A DNA stretch of 33,368 nt from JBQTKD01 sp052389435 (GCA_052389435.1 JBQTIB010000028.1:1-33368); one strand, 5' to 3'; counted from the first letter of the stretch, positions 7,746 through 16,283 are shown. Program-made: numbers and translations. Notes: generated by a model not told the origin, from the letters alone.

Positions 7746-10100
7746 CTAGCCGCCGACGTAGGCGGCGAGGTGCTTGCCGGTCAGCGTCGACTTCTTCTTG
7801 ACCAGCTCGGCCGGCGTGCCCTCGAACACCACCTTGCCGCCGTCGTGGCCCGCGCCGGGACCGAGGTCGACGATCCAGTCCGCGTGGGCCATGACCGCCT
7901 GGTGGTGCTCGACGACGATCACCGACTTGCCCGAGTCCACCAGGCGGTCCAGCAGCGCAAGGAGCTGTTCGACGTCGGCGAGGTGCAGGCCGGTGGTCGG
8001 TTCGTCGAGGACGTAGACCGCGCCCTTCTCCCCCATGTGCACGGCCAGCTTCAGGCGCTGGCGTTCGCCGCCGGACAGGGTGGTGAGCGGCTGGCCGAGG
8101 CCGACGTACCCGAGCCCCACGTCTACCAGGCGGGCCAGAATCGCGTGCGCCGCAGGGGTCTTGGCGTCGCCGTCCCCGAAGAACCTTTCGGCCTCCGCCA
8201 CCGACATCGCGAGAACCTCGGAAATGTCCCGGCCGCCGAACTTGTAGTCGAGGACCTGGGCGTCGAAACGTCTGCCCTCGCACAGTTCGCAGACCGTCGA
8301 GATCGAGGCCATCATGCCCAGGTCGGTGAAGATCACCCCGGCGCCGTTGCAGGTCGGGCAGGCGCCCTCGGAGTTGGCGCTGAACAGCGCGGGCTTGACG
8401 TTGTTCGCCTTGGCGAACGCCTTGCGGATCGGTTCGAGCAGCCCGGTGTAGGTGGCGGGGTTGCTGCGCCGGGAGCCCTTGATGCCGGTCTGGTCGACGA
8501 TCACCACGCCGTCGCGGCCGGCCACCGAGCCGTGGACCAGGGAACTCTTGCCCGACCCGGCCACCCCGGTGACCACGCACAGCACGCCGAGCGGGAGGTC
8601 GACCGACACCTTCCGCAGGTTGTGCAGCGTCGCGCCGCGGATCTCCATCGCACCCGACCGCTGCCGGACCGAGGTCTTGAGCGCGGCCCGGTCGTCGAGG
8701 TGACGCCCCGTCAGAGTTCCCGATGTGCGCAGGGCCGCGACCGTGCCTTCGAAAACGACCTCGCCGCCCGCCGTGCCGGCGCCAGGGCCGAGGTCTACGA
8801 CGTGGTCGGCGATCGCGATCGTCTCGGGTTTGTGCTCGACGACCAGAACGGTGTTGCCCTTGTCCCGCAGTTGCAGCAGCAGGTCGTTCATGCGCGCGAT
8901 GTCGTGGGGGTGCAGGCCGATGGTCGGCTCGTCGAAGACGTAGGTGACGTCGGTCAGGGAGGACCCGAGGTGGCGGATCATCTTGGTCCGCTGCGCCTCG
9001 CCCCCGGATAGGGTCCCCGACGGCCGATCCAACGACAGGTACCCCAGGCCGATTTCCACGAACTTGTCCAGCGCGTGCTGCAGCGTTCCGAGCAGCGGCG
9101 CGACGGAGGGCTCCTTCAGGGTGCGCACCCACTCGGCGAGATCGCTGATCTGCATCGAGCAGGCGTCGGCGATGCTCACCCCGGAGATCTTCGACGAACG
9201 CGCGTGCTCCGCGAGCCGCGTCCCGGCGCAGTCCGGGCACGTGGTGAACACGACGGCGCGGTCGACGAAGGCCCGGACGTGGGGCTGCATCGCCTCGACG
9301 TCCTTGGACAGGAACGACTTCTGGATCTGCGGGATCAGGCCGAGGAAGGTGAGGTTGATGCCCTCGACCTTGATCTTGGTGGCCTCCCGGTAGAGGAGGT
9401 CGTTCAGTTCCCGCTTCGTGAACTTCGCGATCGGCTTGTCGCAGTCGAAGTACCCGCAGCCGTTGAAGATTCGGCCGTACCAGCCCTCCATGGAGTAGCC
9501 GGGGATCGTGATCGCGCCGTCGTTGATGGACTTCGAGGAGTCGTAGAGCGCGTCGAGGTCGAAGTCGGAGACCCGGCCCATTCCCTCGCACCGCGGGCAC
9601 ATGCCGCCGGTGATGCTGAACGTTCGTCGTTCCTTCACTTCGCGGCCGGCCTTGGACGTGGTCACCGCGCCCGCGCCGCTGATCGAGGCCACGTTGAACG
9701 AGAACGCCTGCGGCGATCCGACGTAGGGCCTGCCGAGGCGGCTGAACAGGATGCGCAGCATCGCGTTCGCGTCGGTGACGGTCCCCACGGTCGACCGCGC
9801 GTTGGCGCCCATCCGCTCCTGGTCGACGATGATCGCCGTGGTGAGCCCCTCGAGGACGTCGACGTCCGGACGGGACATCGACGGCATGAACCCCTGGACG
9901 AACGCGCTGTAGGTCTCGTTGATCATCCGCTGGGACTCCGCGGCGATGGTGCCGAAAACCAGCGAACTCTTGCCGGAGCCGGACACCCCGGTGAAGACCG
10001 TCAGCCGCCGCTTGCGCAGTTCCACGCTCACGTTCTTGAGGTTGTTCTCCCGGGCTCCGTGCACCCGGATCAGGTCGTGGCCGTCCGCGCGATGAGGCAT
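7746..10100 (-). CDS. Short UvrA-like ABC ATPase (UvrA2/DrrC class)
   Basis: A 784-residue UvrA paralogue, well short of the roughly 950 residues of canonical UvrA. It has two ATPase modules: Walker A GVSGSGKSSL near 40 and GVAGSGKSSL near 525, and signatures LSGGEAQR and LSGGERQR, each followed by a DEPT Walker B. Cys-x-x-Cys pairs (CPRC, CPDC, CPTC, CELC) mark zinc modules. Short forms (class II UvrA, including the daunorubicin-resistance protein DrrC) lack much of the UvrB-interaction region and are linked to drug or lesion tolerance rather than core repair. ATG 10100 is preceded by TAGGAT at 6 bases. The main uvrA is presumably elsewhere. Confidence 0.85.
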   Translation of the reverse strand: MPHRADGHDLIRVHGARENNLKNVSVELRKRRLTVFTGVSGSGKSSLVFGTIAAESQRMINETYSAFVQGFMPSMSRPDVDVLEGLTTAIIVDQERMGANARSTVGTVTDANAMLRILFSRLGRPYVGSPQAFSFNVASISGAGAVTTSKAGREVKERRTFSITGGMCPRCEGMGRVSDFDLDALYDSSKSINDGAITIPGYSMEGWYGRIFNGCGYFDCDKPIAKFTKRELNDLLYREATKIKVEGINLTFLGLIPQIQKSFLSKDVEAMQPHVRAFVDRAVVFTTCPDCAGTRLAEHARSSKISGVSIADACSMQISDLAEWVRTLKEPSVAPLLGTLQHALDKFVEIGLGYLSLDRPSGTLSGGEAQRTKMIRHLGSSLTDVTYVFDEPTIGLHPHDIARMNDLLLQLRDKGNTVLVVEHKPETIAIADHVVDLGPGAGTAGGEVVFEGTVAALRTSGTLTGRHLDDRAALKTSVRQRSGAMEIRGATLHNLRKVSVDLPLGVLCVVTGVAGSGKSSLVHGSVAGRDGVVIVDQTGIKGSRRSNPATYTGLLEPIRKAFAKANNVKPALFSANSEGACPTCNGAGVIFTDLGMMASISTVCELCEGRRFDAQVLDYKFGGRDISEVLAMSVAEAERFFGDGDAKTPAAHAILARLVDVGLGYVGLGQPLTTLSGGERQRLKLAVHMGEKGAVYVLDEPTTGLHLADVEQLLALLDRLVDSGKSVIVVEHHQAVMAHADWIVDLGPGAGHDGGKVVFEGTPAELVKKKSTLTGKHLAAYVGG

Positions 10101-10106
10101 CGCGCC

Positions 10107-10112
10107 ATCCTA
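10107..10112 (-). promoter_or_regulatory. Probable -10 element of the UvrA-like gene (leaderless)
   Basis: The minus strand reads TAGGAT, a strong TANNNT match, then 6 bases, then ATG 10100. No Shine-Dalgarno sequence precedes the ATG, so a leaderless mRNA is likely. Confidence 0.55.
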
Positions 10113-10699
10113 GGATCCGGGGTCGATCGCCAGCCGGCGAACGAGAACGGGGTCTGCCAGGGCGCGGAGCCAACCTCACCCACACGGCCCCGCAGAGCAG
10201 AAAAAGCTTCACACCTACTGGGACGCTGGTCGTCCGGGCACGGGTGGAGGCCCGGACGACCGGTCGGCCGATGCCCCAGCGCGTGTCGGCCCGTGGTTGC
10301 GGGCCGATCCCCACCTACGCCGCACTGGAGCGAAGACCGTCCGGCATCGCCGGGCCTCCTCGATCAATGTGCACATTCCTTGATCGTCGCGTGGGCCTTT
10401 TTCGCCGTGATTGCGCCGAACGAGCGACTGCCGTAAGCCCGGCGTGATCTTCGCTGGGTCATTTCCGACGGATGGTGCGGAATGCCCCGGCCGTACCAAT
10501 CCAGGCGCGGGACGGCTCCGAAAGGCCGACCCCGCCTGGGAAACGACGGAAGATCGCGGTCCGGTCACGAAGTGCGGATCGAGCACGCTTCACCCGAGTA
10601 GCCCGATGGGGCCCGGGGGTAGGCGGAGGGCAACCGCGGACCGCAACGGCGCGCTCGTGCCGCGGTCCGACGTTCGAAACCCAGGGGGTATCGAAAGCA
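10113..10699. other. Long intergenic region with several palindromes, no convincing gene
   Basis: This region holds the upstream sequences of the UvrA-like gene (left) and the duplicated lipoprotein gene (right). I see no believable coding frame. Notable structure: a hairpin TCGGCCCG/CGGGCCGA (10286-10307, 6-base loop), a 12-bp palindrome AATGTGCACATT (10366-10377) flanked by GATCAA and TTGATC, and a stem CGGACCGC/GCGGTCCG (10637-10669) just before the lipoprotein ribosome-binding site. The palindrome could be an operator; none is assigned. Confidence 0.5.
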
Positions 10700-11983
10700 A
10701 TGCGAACCACCGTTCTGCACAGCCGTCTCGCCGCATCCGCCGCCGCGGTCGTATTGGCCGCGGGGTTGACCGCCTGCGGCGGAGGCGACGAAGCCGAGGT
10801 CGGTCAGAACCCGCCCGCCAGTTCCGGCGAACAGCCGGGCACTGGGGCCGCGAACGCCTCGGCGTTGACCCCGGCTCAGTACTCCGACCCGTTCACCGGA
10901 GCCCGCGCCGCCGCCGAACACATGCCGATGACGGCCACCGCGCTCGCCACCGGCTTCGCGCAGGCGAAGAAGCTCGACGGGGTGGACACCGCCGCCGCGA
11001 AGCTGCGCTCGGACCTGACCTACCTGCTTTCCGAGCACGTCTACCTGGCCGGCATCGGCATCAACACCGCCCTCGTCGCCGGCGCCACCGACGCCAAGAC
11101 CGAGGCCGCCCTCGAAGCCCTCGACAAGAACTCCGTGGCGCTGGCGGACGCCGTCGGGCAAGTCGGCACCACGGAGGATCGCGATGCCTTCCTCCAGGCC
11201 TGGCGCGGCCACATCGACGACTTCGTCGCCTATGCGACGGCGAAGGACGAGGCCGCGGAACAGAAGGAACTCGACGACCTCGACGCCTACCGGCAGAGCG
11301 CGGGCGAACTGTTCGAGAAGGTGACCGAGGACGCCATCTCCGCCGACGCGGTGGCCACGACGTTGGACACGCACGTGGAGACGTTGACTGCGGCGATCGA
11401 CGCGATGAAGGACGGCGAGACGTCGGCCTACCCGAGGTTGTACAAGGCGGCCGAGCACATGCCGAAGGCTGCGGCGGCTCTGGCGCAGGCCTTCGACAAG
11501 GCCGGCGACGTCGCGGGAGATCCGGGCGCCGCGGGGGCGAAACTGCGCGCCGACCTGAGCGGTCTGTTGGTGGGTCACGTGTACATGGCGGGTACCGCCG
11601 TCTTCACGGCCTACACGGCCGAAGGCGGAGCGAATGGAGCCGCGTTCACGGCGGCGGCCCAGGCCCTCGGCCAGAACACCGCCGATTTGACCGCAGCGGT
11701 GAAGAGCGTGAACGCGGACGCCGAGAAGCAGTTCGACGACGCCTGGAAGGCGCACATCGACGACTTCGTCGCCTATGCCAAGGCCGCGTCCACCCAGGAC
11801 GCCGCGGGCAAGACCAAGGAGCTCGCCGACCTCGACGCCTACCGCGCCAACGCCGGCAAGCTTTTCCAGACCGCCAGCGGCGGGGCCATCGAGGCCGACG
11901 CCGTCGCCGAATCGCTGAAGGAGCACGTGCAGCAGCTCGCCGGGACGATCGACGCCCTCGCCGTCGCGCTCGTCGCCAAGTAG
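10700..11983 (+). CDS. Lipoprotein with a duplicated four-histidine helical domain
   Basis: A 427-residue predicted lipoprotein of unknown function. A signal peptide ends in the lipobox LTAC (C26). Then come two similar all-helical units of about 180 residues (about 61-236 and 244-420). Each unit places one histidine in each of four conserved helical segments: H74, H113, H171, H225 in copy 1 and H253, H293, H352, H409 in copy 2, within AEHMP, HVYLAG/HVYMAG, HIDDFVAYA and H-V-x-x-L motifs. Four helices with one His each suggest metal or heme binding, but this is inference. AGGGGG at 10683-10688 is the ribosome-binding site. I do not recognise a characterised homologue. Confidence 0.85.
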   Translation: MRTTVLHSRLAASAAAVVLAAGLTACGGGDEAEVGQNPPASSGEQPGTGAANASALTPAQYSDPFTGARAAAEHMPMTATALATGFAQAKKLDGVDTAAAKLRSDLTYLLSEHVYLAGIGINTALVAGATDAKTEAALEALDKNSVALADAVGQVGTTEDRDAFLQAWRGHIDDFVAYATAKDEAAEQKELDDLDAYRQSAGELFEKVTEDAISADAVATTLDTHVETLTAAIDAMKDGETSAYPRLYKAAEHMPKAAAALAQAFDKAGDVAGDPGAAGAKLRADLSGLLVGHVYMAGTAVFTAYTAEGGANGAAFTAAAQALGQNTADLTAAVKSVNADAEKQFDDAWKAHIDDFVAYAKAASTQDAAGKTKELADLDAYRANAGKLFQTASGGAIEADAVAESLKEHVQQLAGTIDALAVALVAK

Positions 11984-11995
11984 AACGCGCGGGAC

Positions 11996-13270
11996 CTACT
12001 GCTCGGGACCGTCCAGCACGGTCCCGAGCAGGCCCCTGTCCAGGTGGTGGAAGGGCCCGGTGATCTCGAAGGTGTAGCCGTCGGCGTCCCGGTCGGTCGT
12101 GCCGCGCTGGGAGGAGAAGTACAGCCGGCTGCCGTCGGGGCTGAACGCCGGGCCGGTGATCTCGGACCTGCGGTGCCCCACCAGATGCGCGAAGACCGAG
12201 ACCCGGCCGTTGGGACTGATCAGGCCGATGTCCAACGATCCCCGGTCCTCGGCGATGAACAGCTCGCCCACCGCGGAGCGGGCGAGGTTGTCCAGCCCGG
12301 AGACCGGGGCGCCGTCGGCGTCCTCGGTGTAGACGACGGACAGAGCCCCGGTGGCGGCGTCCAACCGCCAGACCTTGCCGTCGCCCTTGGTGGTGAACCA
12401 GACCGAGTCCTCCCCGTACACGCAGCCCTCGCCGCCGTCGAAGCGCAGCACCCCGGCCACCTGGTTGCGGGTGGCTCGCCTCGTGGCGGCCGGGTCCGGC
12501 ACAAGCTCCCAGCGGGTGGGTCCACCCGGGTCGCCGCACAGCACCTCGAGCCGGCCGGTGCCCAGATCCGGGTAGAGCGTGGGCACGAACCGGTAGAAGC
12601 AGCCGTCGGAGCGATCCTCCGTCAGATACACACAGCGCCGGACCGGGTCGACGGCTGCGGCCTCGTGGCGGAAAGCACCCATCGCATCGCGACGCAGGCC
12701 GTCGCGGCCGCCTTGGGGAAACGTCTCGTAGACCAGCCCCCGAGAGGTCTCCTCGCAGGAGAGCCACGTGCCCCACGGCGTCGCGCCGCCTGCGCAGTTC
12801 CGATCGGTCCCGTCGAGAATGCGATAGCCCTCGAGCAGCGTCCCGTCGGGACCGAACCGCAACGCTCCGACTCCCCCGACGCCGTCGTCCATCTCGCTGT
12901 TGGAGACGTAGATCCAGCCGTCCCCGTCGGCGAAGCAGGCACCGCCGTCCGGCGCCGGATGCCAGAGGTAGTCGCTGTTCGCGACCCGATTCCCGGATCG
13001 GGCGACGATCCGGGAAACGAAGCCGCTCGGAAGCCGAAGTCCGCTGGCGTCCGCCCCGGCGAGCACGCCGTAGGGACCGACCGGCGCGGCCGGCCGCTGC
13101 GCGGACAGCGGGACGCCCGGAGCGAGGGGCCGGACCGGGTCGGCGGACTCCTCGGCCAGCGACCACCACCCCGCGCCGCCCAACACCACGGCGCCGACGC
13201 CCGCGCCGCCCACCGCCCGCAGGAAGGTGCGGCGCCCGGTGGTCGGATTCGCCCGGCGATGCGTGCTCAT
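11996..13270 (-). CDS. PhoX-like (DUF839) Tat-exported protein
   Basis: A 424-residue member of the PhoX/DUF839 beta-propeller family, whose studied members are Ca/Fe-dependent extracytoplasmic alkaline phosphatases. A twin-arginine signal (RRTFLRAV at 13-20 and a hydrophobic stretch to about 42) directs export. Family features are WGTWLSCEE near the middle, EDRSDGCFYRF, and the C-terminal SGLDNLA and GPAFSPDGSRLYFSSQRG segments. ATG 13270 overlaps the stop of the small membrane protein gene by 4 bp. The last codons form one arm of a terminator shared with the convergent lipoprotein gene. Phosphatase activity is not proven by the sequence. Confidence 0.85.
   Translation of the reverse strand: MSTHRRANPTTGRRTFLRAVGGAGVGAVVLGGAGWWSLAEESADPVRPLAPGVPLSAQRPAAPVGPYGVLAGADASGLRLPSGFVSRIVARSGNRVANSDYLWHPAPDGGACFADGDGWIYVSNSEMDDGVGGVGALRFGPDGTLLEGYRILDGTDRNCAGGATPWGTWLSCEETSRGLVYETFPQGGRDGLRRDAMGAFRHEAAAVDPVRRCVYLTEDRSDGCFYRFVPTLYPDLGTGRLEVLCGDPGGPTRWELVPDPAATRRATRNQVAGVLRFDGGEGCVYGEDSVWFTTKGDGKVWRLDAATGALSVVYTEDADGAPVSGLDNLARSAVGELFIAEDRGSLDIGLISPNGRVSVFAHLVGHRRSEITGPAFSPDGSRLYFSSQRGTTDRDADGYTFEITGPFHHLDRGLLGTVLDGPEQ
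11999..12031. terminator. Bidirectional hairpin between convergent genes, inside the PhoX-like gene end
   Basis: CTGCTCGGGACCGT (11999-12012) pairs perfectly with 12018-12031 across a 5-base loop. It begins 15 bp after the lipoprotein stop and includes the final codons of the convergent PhoX-like gene. No clear T-tract follows on either strand. Confidence 0.7.
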
Positions 13271-13728
13271 CGCGAGCCGCCGAGCTTTGCGGTGACCCGA
13301 CTGCGATCGAGCTCGGCCACCTCGGGGCGCCCGCGGTTGCAGAACGCCTCCAGCTCGACCAGCTCCGTCTCGCTCGCGAACACGACCTCGACGTCGTCGT
13401 CCGGCCCCGGTTCGAACCGAACCACCTGCCACCCCTGCCCGGCCTCGGCGCTTTCACCCGCGGCGTAGGGCCCGGTGCAGGAGACGGTGAAGGTTCCGAA
13501 GTCGTGCGTCAAGTCGCCGCGGACCACGCTCAGCCCGGGCGGAGGCGTGGCGGGCACCGTGGGCGGAGGCGGAGCGTCGACGCGGATCACCGCGGCGCCC
13601 AGCGGCCCGCTGCCGCGCGCGGCGTCGCCGACGGTGCCGACGGCGACGAGGCCGAGGCCGGTGAATCCGACGAGCGCCGCGGCCCACCCGAGCAGACGCA
13701 GCGTTCCGGTTCCGACCCTGTGGCTCAC
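13267..13728 (-). CDS. Small membrane-anchored protein of unknown function
   Basis: A 153-residue protein with one N-terminal hydrophobic segment (about residues 10-33), a proline-rich linker (APPPPTVPATPPPG) and an exported C-terminal domain with two cysteines (VSCTGPY and AFCNRG) that could form a disulfide. I do not recognise the family. GTG at 13728 opens the gene; its 3' end overlaps the PhoX-like gene (ATGA), so the two are co-transcribed. It is divergent from the OmpR-type regulator and shares with it the phased box array, so control by that regulator is plausible. Confidence 0.75.
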   Translation of the reverse strand: MSHRVGTGTLRLLGWAAALVGFTGLGLVAVGTVGDAARGSGPLGAAVIRVDAPPPPTVPATPPPGLSVVRGDLTHDFGTFTVSCTGPYAAGESAEAGQGWQVVRFEPGPDDDVEVVFASETELVELEAFCNRGRPEVAELDRSRVTAKLGGSR

Positions 13729-13762
13729 GACCCCAGGATGACTCGCCGGAGGCGGCTCCTGC

Positions 13763-13792
13763 CCTAGCGGCCCCCTAACGGACGGTTAAGGG
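13763..13792. promoter_or_regulatory. 11-bp-phased direct repeats, candidate response-regulator site
   Basis: CCTAGCGG (13763), CCTAACGG (13774) and the weaker GTTAAGGG (13785) start exactly 11 bp apart in the intergenic region between the small membrane protein gene and the OmpR-type regulator. OmpR/PhoB-family proteins typically bind such 11-bp direct repeats head to tail. Similar boxes occur at 16354-16394. Autoregulation is inferred. Confidence 0.55.
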
Positions 13793-13842
13793 CGCTTCCC
13801 CGAGCCGGCCCGCGCCCCCGGCCGGGTACTAGCGTGCCGGTC

Positions 13843-14523
13843 GTGGCACAGGTTCTGGTGATCGAGGACGACGCGGCGATCCGCTCGCTGCTGTGCCGCG
13901 CGCTCGGCGAACGCGGCTTCGCCGTGGCCTCCGCCCCCTCCGGCATGGCCGGGTTGAGCATGGCCGTGGAGTCCCGGCCGGACATCGTGGTGCTCGATCT
14001 CGGCCTGCCGGACGTCGACGGCGGCGAGGTGCTCAAGATGCTCCGCGCCGTCAGCGGGGTGCCGGTGATCGTCGCGACCGCCCGCGACGACGACGCCTCG
14101 GTGGTGGCGGCGCTGGGCAACGGCGCCGACGACTACGTGGTCAAGCCGTTCTCCGCCGATGCCCTCGAAGCACGTATTCGCGCGGTGCTGCGTCGCGCGG
14201 GCTCCCCGGACGCGCCGCGGCCGACCATCGCGGTCGGAGGGCTCGAGGTGGACCTGCGCGCCCGCGAGGTCCACCTCGACGGAAACGCGCTGGAACTGAC
14301 CCCGAAGGAGTTCGACCTGCTCGCCTACCTCGCCGACCGGGCCGGGCAGGTGGTCACCAAGAAGGAGCTGCTCGCGGAGGTGTGGCAGCAGCCCTACGGA
14401 GGCTCGGACAAAACGGTGGACGTGCATCTGTCCTGGCTGCGCCGCAAGCTGGGCGAGACGGCCCAGCAGCCCCGGTTCCTGCACACCGTGCGGGGCGTCG
14501 GGGTCAAGCTCGTCGCGCCATGA
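13843..14523 (+). CDS. OmpR/PhoB-family response regulator
   Basis: A 226-residue regulator: receiver domain (about 1-115) with the acidic pocket D9/D10, phospho-acceptor D52 (VVLDLGLPDVDG) and K101 (VVKPF), then a winged-helix DNA-binding domain (about 130-225) with LTPKEFDLLAYLADRAGQVVTK-type sequence and the DVHLSWLRRKLGE recognition-helix region. I start at GTG 13843, three residues before the first beta strand; GTG 13834 is in frame and possible. The 3' end overlaps the kinase gene (ATGA). The signal is unknown. Confidence 0.92.
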   Translation: MAQVLVIEDDAAIRSLLCRALGERGFAVASAPSGMAGLSMAVESRPDIVVLDLGLPDVDGGEVLKMLRAVSGVPVIVATARDDDASVVAALGNGADDYVVKPFSADALEARIRAVLRRAGSPDAPRPTIAVGGLEVDLRAREVHLDGNALELTPKEFDLLAYLADRAGQVVTKKELLAEVWQQPYGGSDKTVDVHLSWLRRKLGETAQQPRFLHTVRGVGVKLVAP

Positions 14524-15812
14524 GGCGCAGCCTCATCCGCACCGTCGCGGCCGTGACGGTCATCGTGCTCGTCGCCCTGCTCGTGCCCATGGCCGTGCTC
14601 GTCCGCAAGTACGCCCTCGAGGATCGACTGGCTCGCGCGGCGCTGGAGGTACAGGCCACCGAGACCGTGGTCTCCGGCCAGGACAAGGGCTCGGTGTCGG
14701 TCTACCTCGAGGGCGCCAACCGCAACGACAACGGCATCCGCACCACCGTGCTGTATCCCGACGGCGTCGCGATCGGCCCGACGCCCGGCGAGGACGAACG
14801 CGTTCGCGAGGCCCGGCAGACCGGTCAGGCCCGGGCGGACACGGCCGGCTCCGGCGCGCAGATCCTCGTGCCCGTCTCGCTCGGCGGCAGCAGCGGCCTT
14901 CCCGCGAACACCCCGGTGATCCGGGTCCAGATCCTCTCCGACGGCTTCCTCGACGAGGTCCGCCGCTCCTGGGCGCTGCTCGGACTGCTCGGTCTGGCGC
15001 TGCTCGGCGGCGCCGTGCTGGTGGCCGACCGGCTCGGCCGCAGCTTCGTCCAGCCGGTCCTGGGCCTGGCCGACCGCGCGGGCCGGCTTGCGACCGGAGA
15101 CCGCTCCGCTCCCCCGCTGAAGGAGGGTCCGGCGGAGGTTGCCGTGGTCGCCGGTGCGCTGGACACCCTGGTGGAACGGGTCGACGAACTGCTCGAACGC
15201 GAACGGATCGCCGTCACCGACCTGCAGCATCGGCTGCGCACCCCGGTGACCCGGCTGCGGCTCGCGGCCGAGGGACTGTCCGAACCCGAGGACCGCCAGC
15301 GGGTCGTCGAGTACGTCGACGCGCTCGACCGCGCCGTCGACGAGGTGATTCGCGAGGCTCGACGCTCCGAGCGCGAGGGGTTGACCGCGCACTCCGACCT
15401 CGTCGAGGTCGCCCGAGCCCGTGCCCACTTTTGGGGGCCCCTGGCCGAGGACCAATCGCGCCCCTTCGACGTCGACCTGCCCGCCGGCCCTGCACCGGTG
15501 CGGGCCGGCGAACAGGACCTCGAGGCGATGCTCGACGCCCTTTTCGACAACGTCTTCAGCCACACCCCGGAGGGCGCCGCGCTGCGCCTGCGCGTCCGCA
15601 TCGGCGAGAGCGTCGAGGTGGAGATGTCCGACGGCGGCCCCGGCTTTCCGGCCGGTCTGAACCCGACCGCGCGCGGGGACTCCGCTGCCGGGTCCACGGG
15701 ACTCGGGCTGGACATCGTGCAGCGCACGGCACGCGCCGCCGGGGGCGAGATGGTGCTGGGTTCGTCCCCCGGCGGCGGCGCCTCGGTGCTGGTGCGCCTG
15801 CCCCGCGTGTGA
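14520..15812 (+). CDS. Sensor histidine kinase (partner of the OmpR-type regulator)
   Basis: A 430-residue membrane kinase: TM1 at about 8-29, an extracytoplasmic sensor of about 120 residues, TM2 at about 150-168, a HAMP segment to about 230, HisKA with H237 (LQHRLRTPVTRL), and the ATPase domain with N344 (DNVFSHTP), G1 at 371-375 (DGGPG) and G2 at 391-399 (GSTGLGLDI). The residue after the phospho-His is Arg (HRLRTP) where most kinases carry Glu or Asp. The ATG overlaps the regulator stop by 4 bp. The sensor domain gives no hint of the ligand. Confidence 0.92.
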   Translation: MRRSLIRTVAAVTVIVLVALLVPMAVLVRKYALEDRLARAALEVQATETVVSGQDKGSVSVYLEGANRNDNGIRTTVLYPDGVAIGPTPGEDERVREARQTGQARADTAGSGAQILVPVSLGGSSGLPANTPVIRVQILSDGFLDEVRRSWALLGLLGLALLGGAVLVADRLGRSFVQPVLGLADRAGRLATGDRSAPPLKEGPAEVAVVAGALDTLVERVDELLERERIAVTDLQHRLRTPVTRLRLAAEGLSEPEDRQRVVEYVDALDRAVDEVIREARRSEREGLTAHSDLVEVARARAHFWGPLAEDQSRPFDVDLPAGPAPVRAGEQDLEAMLDALFDNVFSHTPEGAALRLRVRIGESVEVEMSDGGPGFPAGLNPTARGDSAAGSTGLGLDIVQRTARAAGGEMVLGSSPGGGASVLVRLPRV

Positions 15813-15816
15813 GTCG

Positions 15817-15856
15817 CGACGACGGACGCCGCCTGGATTGACGGCGCCCGTCGTCG
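15817..15856. terminator. Hairpin between convergent kinase and secreted-protein genes
   Basis: Bases 15817-15831 pair with 15842-15856 at 14 of 15 positions (CGACGACGG and CCGTCGTCG outer arms) around a 10-base loop. It fills the 57-bp gap between the two stops (15812 and 15870) and could stop transcription from both sides. Confidence 0.65.
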
Positions 15857-15869
15857 TTCCCGGGGAGGG

Positions 15870-16283
15870 TTAGCGGGTCAGGGTCACCGAGCAGTCGCCA
15901 GGTCCGTCGATTCGCTTGGCGGACATGACGAATTCGTCGACGCCGGCGGCGTCCGGGCGCAGTTGCTCGACGTCGATCTCGCCCTCGCGATCGGTCGTCA
16001 GTTCTCGGTCGAAGTACTTCTCGCCGTTGTGGCTCAGCGAGATCTGCCACCGCTGCGCGGGCTTGGCGTCGTCGATCTCGAAACTGGTCTCCAGGCTTTT
16101 GCCTTCGCGATCGACCTCGGCGTCGTAGCGGGCCTCGCCGCACGCGCCGTTCTTCTCCGACGTGGCCTCGCCCGAGGCGATGGCGGCGACCGCGCCGGGT
16201 GCAACGGCCAGTGCGCCGACCCCGGCGACTCCGAGAATCAGGGCGGTGGCCAGGACGGTCGTGCGACGGTTCGGGGTGGACAT
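15870..16283 (-). CDS. Small secreted protein of unknown function
   Basis: A 137-residue protein with a clear Sec signal peptide (basic N-terminus, then hydrophobic residues about 10-36 ending AVAAIA) and a beta-rich mature part holding two cysteines (GACGEARYD and GDCSVTL), likely a disulfide. The DGEGEIDVEQL-like region and repeated charged strands suggest an Ig-like fold, but I recognise no family. ATG 16283 has an AGGGAG ribosome-binding site; a longer reading to 16364 would place the signal peptide internally. The phased boxes at 16354-16394 suggest control by the adjacent two-component system. Confidence 0.82.
   Translation of the reverse strand: MSTPNRRTTVLATALILGVAGVGALAVAPGAVAAIASGEATSEKNGACGEARYDAEVDREGKSLETSFEIDDAKPAQRWQISLSHNGEKYFDRELTTDREGEIDVEQLRPDAAGVDEFVMSAKRIDGPGDCSVTLTR

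Noticed and set aside
7408..10314. A 968-residue minus-strand frame opposite no other gene
   Set aside because: It is a shifted reading of the UvrA-like gene and antitoxin, with low-complexity Arg/Gly composition and no domain.
10215..10586. A 123-residue minus-strand frame in the intergenic region
   Set aside because: It has no recognisable motif, an unbiased composition and no ribosome-binding site; it lies across palindromes that look regulatory.
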